From Penium margaritaceum (lineage: Eukaryota > Streptophyta > Zygnematophyceae > Desmidiales > Peniaceae), in the NCBI GenBank assembly GCA_023375785.1, contig SZWC01001563.1:116972-180971 (forward strand): 64,000 nt of DNA, written 5' to 3'. The notes under the pieces were generated by a model that did no database searches, was not told where the DNA came from, and saw only the letters and a list, made by a program, of their open reading frames with translations. Positions 56,994 through 64,000 of this stretch are shown here, piece after piece (position 1 is the first letter of the stretch; every line of letters begins with the position of its first letter). Position numbers and translations under genes: made by a program.

Positions 56994-57005
56994 GCTCTGA
57001 TACCA
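56994..57005 (-). promoter_or_regulatory. Copia F primer-binding site (3' end of initiator tRNA-Met)
   Basis: Minus strand TGGTATCAGAGC, two bases inside the LTR. This is the classic plant Copia site, complementary to the 3' end of initiator tRNA-Met. It differs in kind from the anticodon-arm sites of the other families. Confidence 0.93.
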
Positions 57006-57007
57006 AA

Positions 57008-57745
57008 TGTTGGAACTTGAGGAGAGAGGGAGCCTTGGAGCAGCGAGCATATGTGATTGGAAAGGCATCACTTGTGCTGAAGAATGGTTGTTCAATCACT
57101 CAAAATGATGCAGTACATATAGAGCTAGAGCTTGGGCAAGTCAGCCCTCTCACAAGCCACACCACTTAGCCATGGAGGCTAAGGCTCACACACTAGAGTC
57201 CATGATCTCACACAAGGGAGGAAATCAGCCTAGCAATCAGGCTGACCACTCACACACGACCTAGAGAGCTAGAGAATGCTCTCATGGCACACTCCTAGTG
57301 GTCACATAACCCACAAACCCATGGAGAATTGCCATGTGTCCATGGTTAGCACACAAAGATCTCACCTCACCTAAAAAGTAAGGAGAGGTACCTTTATCCT
57401 AGTCAGCACACTCTGACAAGGCAATCCTAAGACCAAGGACTTTTTTGGATATTTCTCCTATCAGGTCTTGACCCTGGACCTCTTGCCTTTTTCTTCTCTC
57501 AGGCTAAGGCATGGAGCCATCGCCCATGGTCACCCGGATATCGACGGTCGATGACCCCGGAAACTACGAAAATTCATATCTCCCAATCCAACCGTTGGAT
57601 CGGCCTCAAACTTGGACCGAAGACATTTTGCCACCTATTCTTTCCAATGGTGAAGTCGGATTGAAGATCGAAGCAGGCATCTGGTACTTTCCTGGAACTT
57701 GCTCCTGTGGACCTGAAACTGAGCCGGATGGCTCCTTTCCCAACA
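57008..57745 (-). repeat. 5' LTR of Copia F (738 bp)
   Basis: Same ends as the left LTR. Followed by AGGCA at 57746-57750. Confidence 0.95.
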
Positions 57746-57750
57746 AGGCA

Positions 57751-58335
57751 AGCTTATGTTTTGTTGCTCCCTCCTACTCAGCCCCATCCTTCCGCTATAG
57801 TGCCTCCTTCATGCTTGTCTTGAGTGAAGAATACTTGTACAAACCCAGTCAAAATGCCCTTATCGGCATCGCATTGTCCTTCTTTGCACGCGGCTGCTCG
57901 TGCGGGGCTCTTGAGGCGGTTGTTGTTGTTGTTTTCCCCCTTTGGCACCATCCTCTCCAAGTGCCTGCTCCCCCTACTCTTGGAGACATTGGAGACATCG
58001 GTCGACTCCCCGCCTCCACGTCCATCTTTGGTGCTTCGGATTCCTCATCCAAACTTGCCGGAATAAAGTTTGCTGCTCGCCCATCCCTTAGGCGATACTC
58101 TCCGGTTGGTGGTGATGCGAGGACGTAAGCCTCATTCATGTCCTTCGGCGTCTCCCCTTCAAGGAGTGGCAGCCACTCCCCCCCTTTTGGAGAGACCTAC
58201 CTCCTCATTCGTCCAACGGCTTTTCTCGTAGATCATGACTTAACGACTCCGCACAATTTGTTGCCTCCTTGGGTCAAAGAGCCGGTACGCTTTGCTTTTG
58301 CTCTCATACGCAAGGAAAATGCAACGGCGGGTTTG
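57751..58335 (-). mobile_element. Ty1/copia fragment H, integrase tail and linker
   Basis: The minus strand shows RRCIFLAYESKSKAYRLFDP followed by RRQQIVRS near 58240-58330, the end of a Copia integrase. A linker-like acidic and Pro/Ser-rich stretch follows (PASLDEESEAPKMDVEAG, then SRPMSPMSP near 57960-58070). It is bounded by G's LTR on the right and F on the left, so it was already in place when both inserted. It is too short to assign to a family. Broken. Confidence 0.7.
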
Positions 58336-58988
58336 TGTGAATGCGCTGGATAGCAACGGTCTAGAAGATGGATCCCGACATGGGAGGTCGCCAACCACTC
58401 TTGGTATTGCAACCAAGACAACATATCACCCTGGAACAAGGGATCCACACTTTAGGTTTGTTTGGTTTGCATCCTCACAAAGTTTGCATGTTGGTCTTTA
58501 GTTTCTACCTTTGGTTGGATACTTTGTAAGGAGTCTTAAAGGCAAGAATTGTAAATGGATGCATGCAAGGCAAAGGATTTCATAGTTGTAGAGCTTTGCT
58601 AAAGCTTCTGCTTGTAGTTACTCCACTGGAGCCAACCGCAATCTACAGTCCTACTTGGCACATCCTTAGACCGCCAAGTGTCATCCTCAAGACAGGCTCT
58701 AGTAAGCTTCCTAAAAGCTTCCTGTCCTAGTTTTGGCCACGGAGAAAATTTCCGCCATCGCAGGGTTTGAGCCCGTGACCTCTCGTTTGAGACTCCGGTG
58801 CCTATTCAACCAAGCCAAAAAGGTATGGTTCCTATGACGAGCCACACGGGACATAACCATTATGGGCAGTGCATTTCTGGCCCATCTTAGAATAGACCAA
58901 GGGCAAATACTACATAGAGCAGTGCATGCCTTGTCTGTATGTGTAGCTAGCCAGCTAGGCAGTGGACAAGGTGCATACTATTTCAACA
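58336..58988 (-). repeat. 3' LTR of Copia G (653 bp)
   Basis: TGTGAATGCG to TTTCAACA, the same length as the A LTR. The polypurine tract on the minus strand is AAGGGAGAGATT (58989-59000). The tRNA-like module is at 58755-58817. Confidence 0.88.
58755..58817 (-). other. tRNA-like module in the G LTR
   Basis: Minus strand TGGCTTGGTTGAATAGGC, then a middle arm, then CGGGCTCAAACCCTGCG. It is the clearest of three copies, with an A-box-like and a B-box-like block at tRNA spacing (about 35 bases). Confidence 0.5.
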
Positions 58989-59099
58989 AATCTCTCCCTT
59001 ACAACTCTCTCCATCTGTCGTTTACTGGGCTCCATCAATGCCTTGGGGCTCACCCTTCCTGTGCTGCACTCCTCATGCCGAATCCACAAATGGTTGCAT

Positions 59100-60990
59100 A
59101 GTGCAAGCCGCTCTCCAGCAGCTTGGTCATGCAGTCAGCAAGCATGCATTTCGTTCCAGAGTGCTGCAAGTCCACCACGTTCTTCATGACGAGATCACGT
59201 GAGTAGTGGTAACCTACGTCCATGTGCTTTATTCACTAGGAGATGATCTCGTCTTCAACCACCGCAATGGCGCACATGTTGTCCACGTGTACGACCGTGG
59301 CGTCCTTCTATGGCACTGTCATTCTGCCAAGCAGGCTGCACAACTACTGAGTCTCCTTGCACAACTCAGACAAAGCAACGTACTCTGCCTCTGCCGTGGA
59401 CACGGAAGCACACAATCATGCTTTCTCCTAGCCCATGAAATGGGAGCGCCATTCAAGATGCACACATATTGAGAGGTGGATTTCCTGTCATCGAGATTTC
59501 GTCCCCCGTCAGCATCGGTATAGCACTTCAGGCAAAGGGGGTCCATTCCTTCTTGGCCTCCAAGGACAAGGGCCATGTGACGTGTCTTCTACAAGTAGCG
59601 CAAGATGCGCTTTACCGCCTGCCAATGTTGTGGCCGAGGGTTGGCCATGAATCTGCTCACTTGTCCCACATCATAGCAGGAGTCCCTACCATGGAGTACA
59701 TGATGCTACTCACGGCAGACTAGTAGGGGATATCTAGCATCTCCCTTTGNGGGAGTGCCATTCAAGATGCACACGTATTTAGAGGTGGATTTCGTGTCAT
59801 CAAGATTTCGTCCCCCGTCAGCATCGGTATAGCACTTCAGGCAAAGGGGGTCCATTCCTTCTTGGCCTCCAAGGACAAGGGCCATGTGACGTGTCTTCTA
59901 CAAGTAGCGCAAGATGCGCTTTACCGCCTGCCAATGTTGTGGCCGAGGGTTGGCCATGAATCTGCTCACTTGTCCCACATCATAGCAGGAGTCCCTACCA
60001 TGGAGTACATGATGCTACTCACGGCAGACTAGTAGGGGATATCTAGCATCTCCCTTTGTTCTCCTTCATTGCTTGGCAACATGGAGGCCTTCAGCTTTGT
60101 ATCCGTCGTCATTGGGGTGCTGACAGGTTTGCTGTCTTCCATGTGCTAGCATTTCACTACCGCACAGATGTCTTTGCTTTGCTTAAGTTTGATGGTGCTT
60201 GTTACTCGTTTACGAGGGATGGCAATCCCGACGTAGTACTCGAGAGGACTTATGTCCTTCATTTTGAACCTTTTGATAAGGTCAGCAGCGCGACCAAAGA
60301 CAAGCAGATTATCAGATCATCCACATACAACACAACCAGCATCAGTCCTCTCCCATCATTGTGCACGTACATGCTCGGGTCATTCTGGCAGTGCGCAAAG
60401 GAGAGACCGGTCATGAAACCGTCCATCTCTTTGTACCACATCCTTGGGGCATGTTTCAGCCCGTAGAGAGCTTTCACTAACTTGCACATCTTGCCCTTGG
60501 GAGCTTCGACTCCTTCGGGCACCTCCATCAGCACTTCCTTGTCAAGCTTCCCATAAGGGACAGCTGTCTTGACGTCCATGTGGTGTATCTCCAGGTTCTT
60601 TGCGGCTGCAATGCAAAGGAGAGAGCGCATGGAGGCAAAGGTCATGACGGACGAGAACGTCTCATCGTACTCGGAGCCCGGGCATTGAGAGAACCCCTTA
60701 GCCACTACCCTTGCTTTGAACTTGTCGATGCTGTCATCTTGCTTCTTCTTCACTCGGAGGACCCACTTGGATCCCACCAGGTGGGCCTTGTCGGGTCTAT
60801 CCACCACCACCCATGTGCCGTTCTCGGCAATGGACGCAAGCCTGCCGCCCACTGCCTTCTTCCACTTGGCCGCATCTGGGCCATTCATTGCCTGTGCAGC
60901 TGTGGATGGCTGTCCCTGAGCCATGCACGACCAGCTAAGGCCGGTCTCATCATCCTCATACCGCAAAGGTGCTTTCTTTGGTCGCAAACT
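59100..60990 (-). pseudogene. pol (RT-RH): Copia G reverse transcriptase and RNase H
   Basis: RT has GSKWVLRVKKKQDDSIDKFK, ARVVAKGFSQCPGSEYDETF, LYGLKHAPRMWYKEMDGF and the catalytic VVLYVDDLIICLS near 60300-60340. RNase H has CYTDADGGRNLDDRKSTSQY near 59465-59535, which recurs in the duplicated stretch after N at 59750. Fossil part of G. Confidence 0.87.
59442..60058 (-). repeat. Duplicated 308-bp segment flanking a single N (assembly join)
   Basis: 59442-59749 is repeated at 59751-60058 with very few differences, N at 59750 between. Same pattern as at 25562 and 27339. Confidence 0.88.
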
Positions 60991-60999
60991 GCGCTAGAG

Positions 61000-62160
61000 T
61001 GTTGGTGCGGCTTCTTGCTTTGATACTGGTGCTTCCACAGGTGGTGGTTTGTGGTCGTCGTCATCGTCAGAAGAGTCCTCACACTCCAAGTCAGACTCAA
61101 AAGCTGCGGACACCTCGGTATCCGCCTCTTTGTGAGATGCTGTATCATCCTCCGTAGTTACTCTCCCATTCCCACCACTTCGTGGCAAAGCGAGCCGGTT
61201 GTCAGGTGCTTGGTCTCCGGACTCAAGCAACACTATCCACTTACCCGCTTTGGGAGCGAGGTTGGGATCCAGCTGCTCTCCCTTTTCAAGGGTGCATTCG
61301 TCAAATACGACGTCACGACTCCTTATGAGCTCGCCTGCCATTTGGTCCCAAAGCCGATAGGCTTTATGTGATGTGTTGTACCCAACCATGACGCACTTCC
61401 TTGAACGTGTATCCAACTTGCCTACACCTTCTATAGATTGGATCTTGACCCATGCAGTTGACCCAAACACCTTCAGATGAGATGCGTTGAGTTCCCGACC
61501 ATGTTGCTTGTCCTACTCCTTTCCACACTTCCGCAAGGTGGTCTCTGGTGTGGGGTTCAAGAGGTAGCAAGCCGCTGTTACTGCTTCAGCCCAAAAGCGA
61601 GGTGGGAGCTTCGCATTAAAGAGCATGCTTCGCACCATGCCGAGTAGAGTCTGGTTTATCCTCTTGGCAACGCCGTTGCTTTGGGGGCTTTAAGGGGTGG
61701 TTTGCTTGTGGCGGATGTCATGATGCATGAGCCAAGGCTTGCATGCCTCGTACTCATCCCCGTTGTCACTTCAGAGCGTCTTCACTTTCTTGGACGTTTG
61801 TCACTCCACCATGGCGACCAACTCGAGGAGCTTCTCCTTGACCTCTCTCTTTGTTTTGAGGAAGTAGATCGACAACTTGCAGCTATGGTCATCAATGAAG
61901 GTTAAGAATTAATTGCTTTCTCCATTAGACGGTGTGCAGAAGTGTCCACACATATCACTGTGTATTAGCTCCAAGACATGCTATGCTCGTTGACCTCCTC
62001 TCCCAAACGGCTTCTTCTTTGCCTTCGGTTGGAGGCATGGTTCAACCAATGTACACCCTTTCTCATGCTTCATGGTGCACCCTTCCGTTCCGTGGACTAC
62101 CTCTTGCTCCTGCATTTTCTCTAGCGTGCTGTTGGCCACATGGCCAAATCGGCGGTGTCA
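61000..62160 (-). pseudogene. pol (INT): Copia G integrase, GAG-pre-integrase and linker
   Basis: The integrase tail has VMVGYNTSHKAYRLWDQMAG near 61330-61400. The core blocks (SNGVAKRINQTLLGMVRS-like, and the NGGSK / LKTKREVKEKL-like runs) are readable but scattered between 61600 and 61980. GAG-pre-integrase lies near 62050-62160. The linker is acidic (61010-61200). Fossil part of G. Confidence 0.78.
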
Positions 62161-62279
62161 TAGCCCAGCATCACTGTCCTTGGTTGATGTGGCAGCCGTA
62201 ATGGTCATTGATGGTGCATCCTTTGGCTCTGGTGCCAGTCTTAGTGGCACATGCGAGTCCCTCATCTGACGCTTTGGTG

Positions 62280-63320
62280 ACTTTGGTATGAAGCATATAG
62301 AGGCTGTTGACTCTTGGAACTTGAAGAATGAGATCGTCTTTGGTGTATAAAATCTGGATGTCCTTGTTTTTAGGGCCACCGCTTCGTTGTTGGTGAACAC
62401 CACTGTTATGTTGTTGTCATTGATTTGTGAGACAGACAACAAGTTGGCTGTGAAGCAGGACATGTACACCACCTTTTGAAGGTTGACCACCTTCTCCGTA
62501 CCGTTCATGTTGAACGTAGTCACCTTGTCCCCTTGGCCCATGGTGTGGACGACGCCGCCATTTTCACACTTGATCTACATGACAGACTTGGCCATGGAGA
62601 CAAGTCTACCCTTCTCTTTTGATGAGTGGTGGTTGGTGCGCGAGAGCTTGCACCTTGTCCACAAAAGCGAGAGGCTTAGGCTGAGATGTTTGCGTCACTA
62701 ACACTACATCGCATGGACTCGTTACGGACGTGTTCAGCGACAGCCTTGTACGTCATGTCTGCCTCCTTCCAACCGCCAAATACAGTTATCAGAGATCCCC
62801 AACTTTTTGGCAGCGCCATTAGAAGGACCATGGTACGCATGTTGGAGTCAAGATTCCATTCCACTTGCTGGACCTCCTATAGCACGGTGTCAAATGACTG
62901 CAAAAATGAGGGTATCGATTCTCCTTTGCTTACCCTCATCGACATCAGCCTTTTGAAGATGAAGAGTTGGTTTGCTAGGGCGTTCGATTGATGTACGCGT
63001 GAGAGCTTTGTGTAGGCCTCGGAAGCCAACGTGCATCCTGTGATGTGGGAGTGTTGAGTCTCGTTGATGGACATCACAAGAATGGCAAGAGCCATGTTGT
63101 TCTTCATCGTCCATGCCGTAAGGTCAGCCGCATGTGTTGTCACCATCGCATTGGGGGGTGCTGAATCGGTCCCTTTTAGGATGTTGAGGTAGCCATGCAC
63201 GTTCATGAAAATCTCAAACTGCCATTTCCACAAGGGAAAACCTGTCCCCGTAATTCTGGACATATGGCGGATCCGACTCAAGCCCGCCTTGAGGCGGGCT
63301 TGAGTCGGATCCGCCATTTC
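62280..63320 (-). pseudogene. gag: Copia G gag and flanking segments
   Basis: The N-terminus reads MADPTQARLKAGLSRIRHMS and is coded by a perfect palindrome (63264-63317). It continues ITGTGFPLWKWQFEIFMNVH, LNILKGTDSAPPNAMV, VHQSNALANQLFIFKRL and LMALPKSWGSLITVFGGWKE. Protease-adjacent sequence (CFTANLLSVSQINDNN) lies near 62400-62450. Fossil part of G. Confidence 0.85.
63264..63317. repeat. Perfect 54-bp palindrome at the gag start of G
   Basis: Arms 63264-63289 and 63292-63317 are 26-bp exact reverse complements around a 2-base centre. The minus-strand arm holds the gag ATG. Element A has only the inner part and one flank in recognisable form (3612-3655). Confidence 0.93.
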
Positions 63321-63735
63321 TTGCGGTTGCTCATCTTCTCTGCTTCGTTGCTACTTTGCTCTGTCAAGGCCAATGAGGCTGATGAGGCTGCTAACTACGA
63401 CCGTTGTCAAAAGTGCAGTTGGTTTCGTTGCGTACCCTTCCCGCCAATGATCGCTTAAGGCGATGGTGTTGTCGTGAGAAAATGGACTCGGGGTTGTACC
63501 ACCTTCTAAGAAGAGGTAAAACATAGTCCTGTTGGGGCTTGAGGGTCTTGTCCAACATGGACAGAGCTGTTCCTCATCCCCTAGTCCGCCACGTGCGCGC
63601 ACCCTACCTGAAGAAGCTGATAGAGCCGATGGAGCAGATAGGAGTCGTCTGATCTTTGTGTACCTGTTGTACCTGTGCGCCCCGCAAGAGCACGCGCTAG
63701 TCAGTCTTGGAAGCGTGCCTTAGAACCAGAAGAGT

Positions 63736-64000
63736 GTGGGCCCATAACTCTTTGTTAATGCCCAATGGTCTAGAAAACGGCTCTCGACATGGGAGGCCGC
63801 CAACTGCTCTTGTTATTACAACCAAGATAACATATCACCCTCAAACGAGGGATCTACACTTTAGGTTCGTTTGGTTTGCAACCTTACAAAGTCCGCATGT
63901 TGGTCTTTAGTGTCTACCTTTGGTTGGACACTCTGTGAGGAGTCGCAAAGGTAAGAACTGTAAATGCATGCATGCAAGGTACAGGCTTTAATACTTGCAG
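63736..64000 (-). repeat. Copia G priming site and start of 5' LTR
   Basis: Minus strand GAGTTATGGGCCCAC (63736-63750) is a half-tRNA priming site with one difference. It lies directly inside the LTR, which starts TGTTAATG at 63753 on the plus strand and continues past the window end. Confidence 0.8.

Larger units (their letters stand above)
51379..57745 (-). mobile_element. Ty1/copia element F, complete ends, AGGCA target duplication
   Basis: The best-kept element in the window. It has LTRs at 51379-52114 and 57008-57745, with a polypurine tract and a 3'-end tRNA-Met priming site. All Copia parts are present on the minus strand: gag, protease, GAG-pre-integrase, integrase, RT, RNase H. AGGCA lies at 51374-51378 and 57746-57750. 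LTR divergence is about 5% (roughly 38 differences counted by eye over about 737 bp). Broken, with about four breaks. It inserted into Copia fragment H. Confidence 0.96.
58336..64000 (-). mobile_element. Ty1/copia element G (A family), 5' LTR cut by window end
   Basis: On the minus strand: 3' LTR 58336-58988, polypurine tract, RNase H, RT, linker, integrase, GAG-pre-integrase, gag, leader, half-tRNA priming site, and the start of the 5' LTR at 63753. A single-N join at 59750 duplicates about 308 bp. Broken, with about a dozen breaks. Same family as A. Its own target duplication cannot be checked because the right end lies outside the window. Confidence 0.92.

Noticed and set aside
58138-58353. 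A plus-strand frame at 58138-58353 as a gene
   Set aside because: The minus strand carries a clear Copia integrase tail here, so the plus frame is a shadow.

Overview
This 64-kb window is almost wholly transposable-element DNA from a plant-type (streptophyte) nuclear genome. Three things point to the lineage. Most of the sequence is Ty1/copia retrotransposon. There is a plant-style hAT transposon with BED, DUF659 and hATC regions. The priming sites match plant initiator tRNA-Met, either its 3' end or its anticodon arm. The species cannot be fixed from the sequence. I found no convincing host gene, rRNA, functional tRNA or CRISPR array. This looks like an old, nested, heterochromatin-like repeat block.

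Layout. 1-5645: minus-strand Copia element A, entering from outside the window, with a second LTR-plus-leader of its family stacked behind it. 5646-8655: Copia-like element K, with a CCHC knuckle, a peculiar G-rich modular region and the start of a 3' LTR. 8656-12484: plus-strand Copia D, lacking its 3' part. 12491-15130: an LTR remnant of another family, then Copia fragment J. 15170-18830: hAT transposon on the minus strand. 19557-30830: a nested stack in which an E-type LTR and leader are interrupted by two copies of repeat X, and the first X copy is interrupted by Copia B (target duplication CTATT). 30868-33301: hairpins, an unrecognised reading-frame relic and a polypurine tract. 33302-39138: plus-strand Copia E. 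39139-43025: simple repeats and an L1-type LINE carrying a solo LTR. 43026-45280: the 3' part of Copia C. 46432-50593: a Ty3/gypsy relic reduced to long terminal repeats and integrase. 51379-57745: Copia F, the best-preserved element (target duplication AGGCA, about 5% LTR divergence), sitting in Copia fragment H. 58336-64000: minus-strand Copia G, of the same family as A, leaving the window.

The most interesting signal is that seven LTR/internal junctions, in the families of A/G, B/D and E, are followed by a priming site complementary to the anticodon arm of initiator tRNA-Met. This is the half-tRNA priming known from Drosophila copia. Only F, and in remnant form J, carries the usual plant site matching the tRNA 3' end. 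Other points of note are a tRNA-like module inside the A/G LTR, a recurrent set of perfect short-loop hairpins in unrelated elements, an hAT transposase frame of 922 codons broken only by three TAG codons and carrying an unusual long acidic tail, and assembly joins marked by a single N with duplicated flanks.
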